NCBI GenBank assembly: GCA_964558365.1
Contig: CAZLCC010000012.1
Span: 33,771-97,770, forward strand
Direction: 5' to 3'
Length of the DNA stretch: 64,000 bases
Origin: CAZLCC01 sp964558365
Lineage (GTDB): Bacteria; Patescibacteriota; Saccharimonadia; Saccharimonadales; Saccharimonadaceae
This document shows, one piece after another, positions 9,269 through 17,123 of this stretch (position 1 is the stretch's first letter; the number at the start of each line of letters is the position of its first letter). The position numbers were made by a program, and so were the translations under genes. The notes under the pieces are model-generated. The model searched no databases. It worked only from the letters and a program-made list of their open reading frames with translations, and was not told the DNA's origin.

Positions 9269-10516
9269 TCAAGTCAGTTTATCAAACAAAAATTCTGCCG
9301 TCAATGTTTCTGTTTCACCGTTCATTCGAGACGCATATTCATATTTGCTCTCAGCCAATAAGCGCTCGCTCACGACCACTCTATGCGGGATCCCCATAAG
9401 TTCTGCATCTGCAAATTTTGCACCTGGGCGCTCGTCGCGATCATCATAAAGTACAGTAATTCCTTTTTCTTCAAGCTGCGCATATAGTTTATCTGCCTCT
9501 TTTACAACTTCATCTTTATCGCCAATTCGTACTAAATAAACTTTGGCTGGTGCAATATTTTCTGGCCACACAATACCTTTTTCGTCTGAAAGAAGCTCAA
9601 CAATCGTGCCCATTAAGCGAGTTATCCCTATGCCATATGATCCCATAAATACTGTTTTTTCGGCTCCGTCTGCATCCGTATATGTTAAATTAAATGGTTC
9701 TGAAAACTTATGTCCAAGAGAGAAAATATTCCCTACTTCAATTGCTTTTTGCTCAATTAATTTTGCTTTGTCTACGCCTAGATCTGCCAGCACTTCATCA
9801 GTAAACACCTCTTTATTAATCGCAATTCCTTTGTCTTCATCAATATAAATAATATCTTCGCCAGCATCAGACACTGTTTGAAATTCATGAGAATATTTTG
9901 AAAACGTTCCGCCAGATGCAAATGTAATATACGTCTTATCACCCAGCCCAACACGCCCAAATACATTCGCATAGGCAACTTTCATCTTTTCATAAAATTC
10001 GTTGTGTTCAGCTTCATCTTTTGAAAATGAATAGAGTGCCTTCCAATAAAACTCTCGTCCGCGCATAATCCCAGATTTACTGCGCAGCTCATTACGAAAA
10101 ATAGTTTTAAAGTCATATGGATATATTGGCAAATCTTTGTACGAATTCACAAAGTTTTTAACAATGTTTGAATACGCCTCTTCGTTCGTAAATGAAAGAC
10201 CAAGCTCAGTACCGTTCTTCAATTTTGTCTTAAACCAGTTATCAACTATCTCGTCGTCCCATCGGTTCGTCTTCTCCCAAACATCTTTTGTCTGCAGCGC
10301 TGAAGTTTTCATCTGTACGCCACCAACTGCATTCATCTCTTCTTTTACAATGCGCGTTATATTCTCAATCACGGCATGGCCCAAAGGCAAAAGACTATAC
10401 ACGCCCGCCATTTCTTTGTGTATAAACCCGGCTCTAATCAAGAGCTGTGCGTTTTTCGCTACTTCATCGCTAGGCGCGTTTTTTCGTGTTTTTGTAAAAA
10501 GTTTTGAAAGTCTCAT
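9269..10516 (-). CDS. proS: prolyl-tRNA synthetase (short form without editing insert)
   Basis: Charges tRNA-Pro. Class II motif 2 is seen as FRNELRSKSGIMRGREFYWK, motif 3 as GSYGIGITRLMGT, followed by a C-terminal anticodon-binding domain. At 415 residues it lacks the roughly 180-residue INS editing domain found between motifs 2 and 3 in the Escherichia coli type, like the short alphaproteobacterial forms. Misacylated Ala-tRNA-Pro would then need a trans-editing factor; none is in the window. Confidence 0.95.
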   Translation of the reverse strand: MRLSKLFTKTRKNAPSDEVAKNAQLLIRAGFIHKEMAGVYSLLPLGHAVIENITRIVKEEMNAVGGVQMKTSALQTKDVWEKTNRWDDEIVDNWFKTKLKNGTELGLSFTNEEAYSNIVKNFVNSYKDLPIYPYDFKTIFRNELRSKSGIMRGREFYWKALYSFSKDEAEHNEFYEKMKVAYANVFGRVGLGDKTYITFASGGTFSKYSHEFQTVSDAGEDIIYIDEDKGIAINKEVFTDEVLADLGVDKAKLIEQKAIEVGNIFSLGHKFSEPFNLTYTDADGAEKTVFMGSYGIGITRLMGTIVELLSDEKGIVWPENIAPAKVYLVRIGDKDEVVKEADKLYAQLEEKGITVLYDDRDERPGAKFADAELMGIPHRVVVSERLLAESKYEYASRMNGETETLTAEFLFDKLT

Positions 10517-10524
10517 AATGCCTC

Positions 10525-10821
10525 TTATTCTACTACAGAGTTTCTTAAGCGTATACTTCTGCGCGCTCTTTGCGTATTCAATCTTTGCCGTGTTCCAACA
10601 GCCTTGACGGCATACTTGGTTACTTGGTGCATAAATTGTAAATCATCTATATTTAAATTCTCCTCATGTTCACCGTGCGCAATTTGTCGATTCTTCTCAT
10701 TTACTTCTTGGTGAAATTTCTTTAAACTTTGCACCGAAAAATCACCAAATATAATTGCATCAATTGTTTCTTCAACATATCGCTCAATCAATGTTTCTTT
10801 TTCTACTTCTACCATTTCCAT
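10525..10821 (-). CDS. hypothetical small protein
   Basis: A 98-residue helical, charged protein that starts MEMVEVEKETLIERYV and ends with an Arg-rich tail (RQRLNTQRARRSIRLRN). No family was recognised. The gene lies eight bases upstream of proS on the same strand and may be co-transcribed. The basic C terminus could contact nucleic acid, but that is only an inference. Confidence 0.55.
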   Translation of the reverse strand: MEMVEVEKETLIERYVEETIDAIIFGDFSVQSLKKFHQEVNEKNRQIAHGEHEENLNIDDLQFMHQVTKYAVKAVGTRQRLNTQRARRSIRLRNSVVE

Positions 10822-10859
10822 TTTCTTTCATCTCCGATTTAGCCCCAGTACAAAATAAA

Positions 10860-10879
10860 AAACGGCCCGAGGGCCGTTT
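10860..10879 (-). terminator. bidirectional rho-independent terminator
   Basis: AAACGGCCC and GGGCCGTTT form an almost gapless GC-rich hairpin. On the minus strand it is followed by TTTTATTTTG and would end the CPBP-protease transcript. Confidence 0.88.
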
Positions 10880-10996
10880 GTACTATTTTTAATTAAAATC
10901 TATCAAAGCCCCCGGTGACGCATCGGAGCTGGCGGAGTTAAAAATAATGCAATATTAGTAGCCATATATTCTCTTATTATAAACGATCCCACTCCT

Positions 10997-11764
10997 TTAT
11001 ACAAAAGGCGTTGGAAAAACAAACAGCAGCATAAACGCAATACCGTTTTTTGTAGCGTGCAAAAATATCGCAGGCCAAAGTGACTGTGTTTTTTCACGAA
11101 GATAGCAAAGTGCGATGCTAAGAATAAAAACGTCTATCCCAACATTCCACTGCCCATGCACAAGGCCAAATAAAGCGCTCGTAATAATTGTTGCGGGAAT
11201 AAAAGAAATATAGCTACGAAGCCTGCCAAATAAATACCCCCTAAAAAGTAGCTCTTCCGCCAGTGGCGCCATTACAACAAGCGCTAGAAAGGCAAAGATA
11301 TATTCGAACCCACTCGCAAGTGACTCAAATCCTAACTCTTGCTTTTGATCAGCTTGAAAACCTGGAATCACCTGAATTATTACTAGCATTACAACCGCCG
11401 AGATGACGAGATATGCAATATATGCCATAACCGCCATACCAAAATCAGATAAAGTTGGCTTTTTATCTATGCCAAGCAATTTTTTGATTGAAAGATCTTT
11501 TGGCAGCAACCTAGCAAAACGCGGCGCGCCCACTGTAATAATGAGTGCAAGTGTATAAATAACTGCATTCAGTAAAAGCATAGAAAGAACCTGATCTCCA
11601 GCCTGAACACGAAAACCCAGCTCTTTTGCAGCTTGCAAAATAGCAAGCATGCCAATCTGCGTTGCAACAAAGGCAAAAAACACCCATGCAGTTATTGAAA
11701 TAACGTGTGCTATTTTCTTTTTGTTCGTCATGTTCGGCTTGTTAGCCAAAGAATTTTCCAACAT
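10997..11764 (-). CDS. CPBP-family intramembrane metalloprotease
   Basis: A polytopic membrane protein of 255 residues from the CPBP (CAAX protease/bacteriocin-processing) family. The three active-site motifs are present: EELLFRGYLFG (EExxxR), ALFGLVHGQW (FxxxH) and FLHATKNGIAF (HxxxN), with six to eight hydrophobic helices. The start overlaps the end of rseP by 23 bases, so the two intramembrane proteases are probably translated together. A later ATG at 11734 is an alternative start. The substrate is unknown. Confidence 0.88.
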   Translation of the reverse strand: MLENSLANKPNMTNKKKIAHVISITAWVFFAFVATQIGMLAILQAAKELGFRVQAGDQVLSMLLLNAVIYTLALIITVGAPRFARLLPKDLSIKKLLGIDKKPTLSDFGMAVMAYIAYLVISAVVMLVIIQVIPGFQADQKQELGFESLASGFEYIFAFLALVVMAPLAEELLFRGYLFGRLRSYISFIPATIITSALFGLVHGQWNVGIDVFILSIALCYLREKTQSLWPAIFLHATKNGIAFMLLFVFPTPFV

Positions 11765-12884
11765 CTGCCACCGTAATCACTACTATTAATAAAAGGAGGA
11801 AGGCAAAGCCAGTGCCATGAATTTTTTCTTCTAAATCTTTGTTGAGAGGCTTTTTCATTACTCTGAAAAGAAGTGTTACAAACAATCGCCCTCCATCAAG
11901 CGCAGGAATTGGTAGTGCGTTCATAATTGCCAGTGTTAGCGAAATAATACCCGTTAAGAGCAAGAGCGATGTTAGTCCAGCATCTTTTGCTGCAGGAAAG
12001 ATAACACCCAAAATGCCTATGGGACCAGCAACGCTATTCCCTGCTTCGCTAAGTTGCTGACTGCCCTCTTTTCGCACACTTTCATCTGAGCTAAGTTGCG
12101 ACGTTGTGCCTTTCGCAAGACTTGCCACCAAATTGCCAAGCCCATCTAACGTTGCACCGGTAAACTGCACTGCTACGCCAACGCCAACAATCGGCGCAGA
12201 CCATGTTGATCGAGTAACCGTCCGCTGTGTGGATCCAACGCCTAAATAGCCTTTTCCTTTATTTTCTTCATTTAATTTTGTCTGAGCAGTTGCTTCTTTG
12301 CTGCCTCTTTTATAAATAATTTCGACTTCTTCACCTTTATGATCTTCTGTTAAAGCCGTAAGCGATTCTGGAGTTGGAACTGGCTGCCCGTCAAATCGCA
12401 AAATCTCATCACCGACCTCTAACCCAGCTGCTGATGCAGGAGAATCTTTTGCCACCGTGCTAATTGTTACTGGCTGGCTTACCTCTTGAGTATCGGCCGG
12501 AACAGTAAACTGATTGTTTAGCACTTTTGGCATACCAACAACAGCAATAATAGAGAAAATAAACGCTGCAAAAACCCAGTTTACTGCAACACCAGCCATT
12601 AAAATCTTAGTTTTTGCCCATAAGTTTACTGCGCCGTAATCGCCTTTTTTCTTAGCAGCATCATTTTCACCCTGCAGTTTTACAAATCCACCAAGCGGCA
12701 ACCAATTAATACTAAATAAAACACCGTTTTTTAATTTCTTTGCCCACGCACGAGGCGGAAAACCAATGCCAAATTCTTCAACAACAACTCCGTTACGACG
12801 CGCAACAATTGCGTGCCCTAGCTCGTGAATTACTACTAAAACAATAAGTAAAAATAGCCCTATTAAAATTCCAATGATGTCCAT
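11742..12884 (-). CDS. rseP: RIP metalloprotease RseP (site-2 protease)
   Basis: Intramembrane zinc protease that cleaves transmembrane substrates such as anti-sigma factors and signal-peptide remnants. 380 residues. HELGH is in the first membrane helix (residues 20-24), a PDZ domain lies at about 150-215, and the third zinc ligand is in NALPIPALDGGRLF near the C terminus. It is directly abutted by uppS (TAA of uppS followed by ATG of rseP), the usual uppS-rseP order without cdsA and dxr between them. Confidence 0.94.
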   Translation of the reverse strand: MDIIGILIGLFLLIVLVVIHELGHAIVARRNGVVVEEFGIGFPPRAWAKKLKNGVLFSINWLPLGGFVKLQGENDAAKKKGDYGAVNLWAKTKILMAGVAVNWVFAAFIFSIIAVVGMPKVLNNQFTVPADTQEVSQPVTISTVAKDSPASAAGLEVGDEILRFDGQPVPTPESLTALTEDHKGEEVEIIYKRGSKEATAQTKLNEENKGKGYLGVGSTQRTVTRSTWSAPIVGVGVAVQFTGATLDGLGNLVASLAKGTTSQLSSDESVRKEGSQQLSEAGNSVAGPIGILGVIFPAAKDAGLTSLLLLTGIISLTLAIMNALPIPALDGGRLFVTLLFRVMKKPLNKDLEEKIHGTGFAFLLLLIVVITVADVGKFFG

Positions 12885-13580
12885 TTATCCTCCAAATCTC
12901 CGTGAACGTTTTTGATATTCATCTATAATAATCCCTATATCTTCATTAGTCATGTCTGGCCAATATTTCTCTAGAAAAAGCATCTCGCTATATGCCACGC
13001 GCCACAGCATAAAGTTACTTAATCTTTCTTCGCCACTTGTGCGTACAACAATATCTACCTCTGGCACTTCTGGAGCATAAAGATTTTTGGCAATTTCTTT
13101 TTCAGTAATTTCTTCTGCGCTTTTGCCCTGAACAACTAATTTACGCACTGCGTCTACGATTTCTCTTTGTCCGCCATAATTAAAACAAAGCGCTACTGTT
13201 GCCTTTTTGCACTGCGCTGTTGCCTCTTCGGCTTTTCGCGCTGCCTCTTGCACTTCCTCACTTAAGCCCTCTGTAGTGCCTAAAACCTTCAGACGAATAT
13301 CTTCTTCAATCAGCTCATTTAGATCTGTTTTAAATAACCTTAAAGCAAGCTTCATCAGCTTCCCCGTCTCACCTTCACCACGCTTCCAGTTCTCGGTTGA
13401 AAACGCATATAACGAAACGTATTCTACCCCTGCATCAACCGTGTAACGCAAGATATCTTTTAGCGTGTTATAGCCAGCTAAATGACCCTCATAGCCTGGC
13501 AAACCGTGCTTTTTTGCCCATCGCCTATTGCCGTCAACAATATACCCAACATGGCGAGGAATGATTTTTTCTTCGCTCAT
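12885..13580 (-). CDS. uppS: (di)trans,poly-cis-decaprenylcistransferase (undecaprenyl diphosphate synthase)
   Basis: Builds the C55 lipid carrier for cell-wall synthesis from farnesyl diphosphate and isopentenyl diphosphate. 231 residues. The pyrophosphate-binding IVDGNRRWAKKHG with the catalytic Asp is near residues 13-25. FSTENWKRG is near 70 and the C-terminal RTSGEERLSNFMLW motif is intact. Its ATG follows the stop of frr without a gap, and its own stop abuts rseP, giving an frr-uppS-rseP operon. Confidence 0.95.
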   Translation of the reverse strand: MSEEKIIPRHVGYIVDGNRRWAKKHGLPGYEGHLAGYNTLKDILRYTVDAGVEYVSLYAFSTENWKRGEGETGKLMKLALRLFKTDLNELIEEDIRLKVLGTTEGLSEEVQEAARKAEEATAQCKKATVALCFNYGGQREIVDAVRKLVVQGKSAEEITEKEIAKNLYAPEVPEVDIVVRTSGEERLSNFMLWRVAYSEMLFLEKYWPDMTNEDIGIIIDEYQKRSRRFGG

Positions 13581-14135
13581 TTAAACTGTTAAGATTTCTT
13601 TCTCTTTAGCTTTGGTGATCTCTTCAATTTTGGTTTGAAAATCTGCCACTACATTATCAAGCGCTTTTTCTGCTCGTTTATAGTCGTCATCTGAAAGCTC
13701 TTTAGAGTCTTTCTTGCCTTTTGCATCTTTTAGACCATCGTGGCGAATATTTCGAAGAGAAATTCGGCAATCTTCCACCTTGTCACCAAGTTGTTTCACA
13801 ATCTGATGACGGCGCTCTTCGGTAAGCTGTGGAATTGGCACACGCACAATTCTTCCATCATCGCTTGGGTTAAAGCCGAGTGTTTGCTCGTTGCGAATTG
13901 CATCAGAAACTGCTTGCACGTTTGATTGATCAAACGGCGTTACTTGCAAAAGTTGCGGCTCTGGCACTGTTACATTCGCCACTTGGTTAAGTGGCATTTT
14001 TGCACCATACGCTTCAACCATCACGCCATCAAGCATGCTTGGATGTGCCCGACCAGTACGAATTTTCTTTAGTTCTTCTTCAAAATGTGCGAGCGCTTGG
14101 CTCATTTTATCTTCAAATGGTTTTGTATCAAACAT
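13581..14135 (-). CDS. frr: ribosome recycling factor
   Basis: Splits post-termination ribosomes together with EF-G. From the ATG at 14135 the protein is 184 residues, the usual length, starting MFDTKPFEDKMSQALAHFEE. An upstream extension to 14270 is open but has no family counterpart and crosses a terminator. The conserved IRTGRAHPSMLDG and the C-terminal helix bundle are visible. It is the first gene of the frr-uppS-rseP-CPBP run. Confidence 0.95.
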   Translation of the reverse strand: MFDTKPFEDKMSQALAHFEEELKKIRTGRAHPSMLDGVMVEAYGAKMPLNQVANVTVPEPQLLQVTPFDQSNVQAVSDAIRNEQTLGFNPSDDGRIVRVPIPQLTEERRHQIVKQLGDKVEDCRISLRNIRHDGLKDAKGKKDSKELSDDDYKRAEKALDNVVADFQTKIEEITKAKEKEILTV

Positions 14136-14169
14136 ATCTATAAGTGTAGCAAATTTTGGCATAAAAAGA

Positions 14170-14194
14170 AGGACTGGCTTTTTCAGCGAGTCCT
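14170..14194 (-). terminator. rho-independent terminator after orphan basic gene
   Basis: AGGACT and AGTCCT arms, extended by GCT/AGC across one G-G mismatch, form a stem with a five-base loop. On the minus strand TTCTTTTTAT follows. It separates the 14336-14731 gene from frr. Confidence 0.8.
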
Positions 14195-14335
14195 GATAAA
14201 TCGTTAGGTTGAAAATTACAAAAGAGATACAAATAGAGGTGAATGGGGTGGGTTGCCTGCCGCAACCCACCCCTCCGCGTGCCGCTTCATCACAAATGCC
14301 CCTTTCAAGGTCATCGAATTTGCAGAAACTGGAAG

Positions 14336-14731
14336 TTAGCGAGCGCCAGCGTGCAGCGGCTTCTTCTCACTACTACCTCGCATCCTGCTTCGCAGCTCCT
14401 TGTCACGCAGCTGACGCTCACGTTTCCTCGCTTCGGCCTTGCGGCGCGAGTCGGAGCCGTGATGCGCCCTCTGCATGCGACGCTCGCTGTTGATGACACG
14501 CTGCAGGAGCGTAATCATACGGTCGCGATCCAGCGCCGCCATCTTGGCATTGATCTTGGTCTGAACGAGGAAATCCTTTTCCTCGCCCCTCAACGGGGCA
14601 GCCTTGCCTCTCTTCTTGAAGGATCCAGTTTCGATGGCCTGACGCCTCAAAGCATCAAGCTGACGGTAAAACCGCTTCTTCACCTTCGGTGTAGCGGTTG
14701 AACTCGGACGCTCGGGAACAGTCTGCTCCAT
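14336..14731 (-). CDS. hypothetical highly basic protein, GC-rich
   Basis: 131 residues from an ATG at 14731 preceded by AAAGGAAA at good spacing. Very rich in Arg and Lys (RRMQRAHHGSDSRRKAEARK, then RERQLRDKELRSRMRG), which suggests RNA or DNA binding. No family was recognised. Base composition is clearly more GC-rich than the flanking ribosomal genes. It has its own consensus promoter (14894-14922), a long structured leader with a perfect 16-base inverted repeat, and its own terminator, so it is a free-standing cassette inserted between frr and tsf. Confidence 0.65.
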   Translation of the reverse strand: MEQTVPERPSSTATPKVKKRFYRQLDALRRQAIETGSFKKRGKAAPLRGEEKDFLVQTKINAKMAALDRDRMITLLQRVINSERRMQRAHHGSDSRRKAEARKRERQLRDKELRSRMRGSSEKKPLHAGAR

Positions 14732-14756
14732 TCTTATGTTTCCTTTCTTGTTGGCT

Positions 14757-14812
14757 AAACCTAGAATGCAATCACAGCACAAAATCTTATGCAGCCATTG
14801 CATTCTAGGTTT
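14757..14812 (-). repeat. perfect 16-base inverted repeat in the leader of the basic orphan gene
   Basis: Arms at 14757-14772 (AAACCTAGAATGCAAT) and 14797-14812 are exact reverse complements, separated by 24 bases. In RNA this gives a 16-base-pair hairpin ending 25 bases before the start codon and just upstream of the Shine-Dalgarno site. No U-run follows, so it is not a terminator. Confidence 0.85.
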
Positions 14813-14893
14813 CCCGTTGAAAAGGAAATCTTAGTATCTCTTTTGTAAATGTACTGATACGAAGAACTCCACGCTCAATTCGTACTGTGCAAC

Positions 14894-14922
14894 ATATTAG
14901 CATAAATTTGTTAATATGTCAA
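14894..14922 (-). promoter_or_regulatory. consensus promoter for the basic orphan gene
   Basis: Minus-strand TTGACA, 17-base spacer, TAATAT. The predicted start is near 14887, giving a leader of about 155 bases. The spacer and flanks closely match the promoter at 16945-16973. Confidence 0.8.
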
Positions 14923-14943
14923 TATTATTTATATATTTATAAT

Positions 14944-14979
14944 AAACCAACCCCTACTCTAGGCAGAGGCTGTTAGTTT
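14944..14979 (-). terminator. rho-independent terminator after tsf
   Basis: Arms AAACCAAC (14944-14951) and GTTAGTTT (14972-14979) pair with one G-T, with further inner pairs. A T-rich stretch (TTTATTATAA) follows on the minus strand. Confidence 0.65.
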
Positions 14980-14994
14980 ACTTGCGCTCGCTTT

Positions 14995-15591
14995 TTATTC
15001 GCTCACACCAAGTTCAATACGCTTGATCTGGCGAATAACGATATTCTCGCCTAGGCGCGCAATGTGGTCTTTTACTAGATCACCCACTGTTTGGTCTGGG
15101 TTCTTAATAAACGGCTGCTCAAGAAGTGTTTTTTCAGCAAAGTATTTCTTTACTTGCCCGCCAACAATCTTTTCAATCATATCCTCAGGCTTGCCTTCAT
15201 TTTTTGCCTTTTCAGAAAACTCACTCATCACACGCTCTTTTTCTTCATCTGAAATATCATCAGTTGAAATATACTCTGGCGCAGTTGCAGAAACATGCAT
15301 TGCAACATCATGCACAAGATTTTTAAAATCGTCTGTTCGGGCGACAAAATCTGTTTCGCAGTTTACCTCAACTAAAACACCAATTCGATTGCTATGAACA
15401 TACGAATCAACTAAACCTTCACGTGCTTCGCGCTCGCCCTTTTTCTCGGCTCTAGTTAACCCCTTCTTTCGCATAGCTTCAAGCGCTTTATCAAAATCAC
15501 CATCGGCTTCAGTAAGCGCCTTTTTTGCATCGCTCAAACCAACACCGGTAAGTTCTTTTAATTTCTTAACTTCCTCTAAAGATACGCTCAT
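14995..15591 (-). CDS. tsf: translation elongation factor Ts
   Basis: Nucleotide exchange factor for EF-Tu. 198 residues, a short single-core form as in many compact genomes. The N-terminal UBA-like helix bundle (LKELTGVGLSDAKKALTEAD) and the TDFVAR motif near residue 80 are conserved. It follows rpsB directly, with the start at 15591 next to the rpsB stop, as in the common rpsB-tsf operon. Confidence 0.96.
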   Translation of the reverse strand: MSVSLEEVKKLKELTGVGLSDAKKALTEADGDFDKALEAMRKKGLTRAEKKGEREAREGLVDSYVHSNRIGVLVEVNCETDFVARTDDFKNLVHDVAMHVSATAPEYISTDDISDEEKERVMSEFSEKAKNEGKPEDMIEKIVGGQVKKYFAEKTLLEQPFIKNPDQTVGDLVKDHIARLGENIVIRQIKRIELGVSE

Positions 15592-16299
15592 TTATTTTGC
15601 CTCCTCTTTCTTTTTTGCAGCGCCTTCGTTTATTGCCTGCTTCACGTAATCCAAAATAAGTTGAATGCTTTTAATCGCATCGTCGTTGCCAGGAATAACA
15701 TAATCAATATTTTCAGGATTTGCGTTCGTATCAACAATTGCTACCACAGGAATATTAAGCTTATTTGCTTCGCGAACCGCATTTGCATCAGAAATTATAT
15801 CTGTTACAAATACAACGCCCGGCTTGCCATTCATATCTTGAATGCCACCGTATTTCATCTTTAGATCATCAATCTCTTCTTGAAAGCGCTGTACCTCAAG
15901 CTTATTGTAACGATTTTCAAGCTCACCACTGTCCATGCGTCGCTGCAGGTTTTTAAGATGCTTAATTTGACCACCAATAGTAGCGGCATTCGTTAAAGCA
16001 CCGCCAAGCCAGCGCTCGCTAACATATGGCTGCCCAACTTCTTCGGCTGCTTTCTTCACTAAATCTTTCGCCTGACGCTTAGTGCCAACTAAAAGAACTT
16101 GCTTGCCTTTTGTAACGGTTTCAGTAATAACAGGAAGTGCAACGTTAAGCCCTTCTACTGTTTTTGTTAAATCAATAATATGATTTTCTTGCCGTTTGCT
16201 ATGAATATATGGCGCCATTTTAGGATGCCAACGGCTGGTCTTGTGACCAAAGTGAACGCCTGCTTCAAGCAGAGCTTTAATATCGACAGTTACTGCCAT
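15592..16299 (-). CDS. rpsB: 30S ribosomal protein uS2
   Basis: Small-subunit protein, 235 residues. It starts with the family motif LLEAGVHFGHKTSRWHPKM, has SERWLGGALTN near residue 95 and NIPVVAIVDTNANPENIDY near 180. First gene of rpsB-tsf. AAAGGAG precedes the ATG. A promoter with TTGAAT, 18 bases and TATAAT lies at 16388-16417. Confidence 0.97.
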   Translation of the reverse strand: MAVTVDIKALLEAGVHFGHKTSRWHPKMAPYIHSKRQENHIIDLTKTVEGLNVALPVITETVTKGKQVLLVGTKRQAKDLVKKAAEEVGQPYVSERWLGGALTNAATIGGQIKHLKNLQRRMDSGELENRYNKLEVQRFQEEIDDLKMKYGGIQDMNGKPGVVFVTDIISDANAVREANKLNIPVVAIVDTNANPENIDYVIPGNDDAIKSIQLILDYVKQAINEGAAKKKEEAK

Positions 16300-16387
16300 A
16301 GTGTGTTACTCCTTTTTCCTCACCTGCGCACCTTTTCTAAGAAGTTATCCGCGCAAGTTGTGTCGTTAATAATGTGTTACGAAAATT

Positions 16388-16417
16388 ATTATAACAGATA
16401 GGGCGTGTTTTATTCAA
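16388..16417 (-). promoter_or_regulatory. rpsB promoter
   Basis: Minus-strand TTGAAT, 18-base spacer, TATAAT. The start would lie near 16381, giving a leader of about 80 bases. It faces away from the 16426-16453 promoter, so the two are back to back. Confidence 0.7.
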
Positions 16418-16425
16418 GAGGTGGA

Positions 16426-16453
16426 TTGCTTTTTTGAAATTTAATAGTATAGT
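16426..16453 (+). promoter_or_regulatory. promoter of the 109-residue orphan gene
   Basis: TTGCTT, 16-base spacer, TATAGT on the plus strand, with a predicted start near 16460 and a GAGAGGA ribosome-binding site before the ATG at 16500. Confidence 0.6.
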
Positions 16454-16499
16454 CTTGCTTAAGGGTTGTATCTAAAAAATATCTAGTTGAGAGGACTGC

Positions 16500-16829
16500 A
16501 TGTTCGCTTTTTTGCGTCGTATTTTCGGTGAGAAAAACGAAGTACTCAACGATGAAGCACTCCGCGACCCTCGGGCAATCGAGTTTCAAGCGGTGCTTGA
16601 CGCCAAAGGCATAAAGCCCGAGGATCACGTCAAGATTGTCAGCACAGAAGGACACGAGGCCTATGTCGTATTCAAGGGCTTGGAAGAACACGATGACGAA
16701 GAGCCCATAGTAAACTTCGAAGACTTTAGAGTGGAGGACGAATTTTCCTCCTTCGCTCATGGCTTCGGTACTTATCCTAGTAACATCGCTGAGATAAAAC
16801 ATGTGACGATACATGGATCCGAGTGCTAA
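16500..16829 (+). CDS. hypothetical protein, compositionally atypical
   Basis: 109 residues, acidic in the middle (GLEEHDDEEPIVNFEDF), no recognised domain, no signal peptide. GAGAGGA stands at good spacing before the ATG. Codon use is richer in GC third positions than the surrounding genes. It has its own promoter and terminator and stands alone between rpsB and the next orphan unit. Function unknown. Confidence 0.7.
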   Translation: MFAFLRRIFGEKNEVLNDEALRDPRAIEFQAVLDAKGIKPEDHVKIVSTEGHEAYVVFKGLEEHDDEEPIVNFEDFRVEDEFSSFAHGFGTYPSNIAEIKHVTIHGSEC

Positions 16830-16894
16830 ACGAAATTCACACCCCCTCTCGGCACCGAAGATCGGGAGGGGTTCGCAGATACTATTCTTAAAAA

Positions 16895-16930
16895 AGCTGG
16901 TTGAGTGATTTTCACTCCCAGCTATTTTTA
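16895..16930 (+). terminator. rho-independent terminator after the 109-residue orphan gene
   Basis: AGCTGG and CCAGCT pair, then GAGTGA with TCACTC after a two-base bulge, and ATTTTTATAAT follows. A separate GC-rich hairpin (CCCCTC with GAGGGG, about 16842-16871) lies just upstream without a T-run. Confidence 0.85.
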
Positions 16931-16944
16931 TAATCTAAAATAAT

Positions 16945-16973
16945 TTGTAATATTAATAAATTTATGCTATAGA
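16945..16973 (+). promoter_or_regulatory. promoter of the small membrane protein pair
   Basis: TTGTAA, 17-base spacer, TATAGA. The spacer differs at one base from the spacer at 14900-14916 in front of another orphan gene. Confidence 0.72.
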
Positions 16974-17015
16974 TAGTAAATAGAATTGTACTCGTTCCTT
17001 AAAAAGGAGGTCTCA

Positions 17016-17123
17016 GTGGAGACATATGTAGATATTGCATATGCGCAGGCTGCCATTGCAAAACTGGCGCTGCTTTTGACGCTCCTTTCTATCGCTGGTT
17101 TTTGCTGGTGGTACGAGGAGTGA
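17016..17123 (+). CDS. small single-pass membrane protein (35 residues)
   Basis: A short reading frame from GTG at 17016, seven bases after AAAAAGGAGG, the strongest ribosome-binding site in the area. The product is METYVDIAYAQAAIAKLALL followed by LTLLSIAGFCWWYEE, one hydrophobic helix with a Trp-rich end. Its stop overlaps the GTG of the next gene (GTGA), so the two are coupled. The Shine-Dalgarno site belongs to this small gene rather than to the next one. Function unknown. Confidence 0.68.
   Translation: METYVDIAYAQAAIAKLALLLTLLSIAGFCWWYEE

Noticed and set aside
13581..14270. 229-residue form of ribosome recycling factor
   Set aside because: The extra 45 residues have no family match and cross the terminator at 14170-14194; the start at 14135 gives the normal length.
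14243..14701. Plus-strand reading frames opposite the basic orphan gene
   Set aside because: They are antisense to a gene with promoter, Shine-Dalgarno site and terminator, and their products look like low-complexity shadows.
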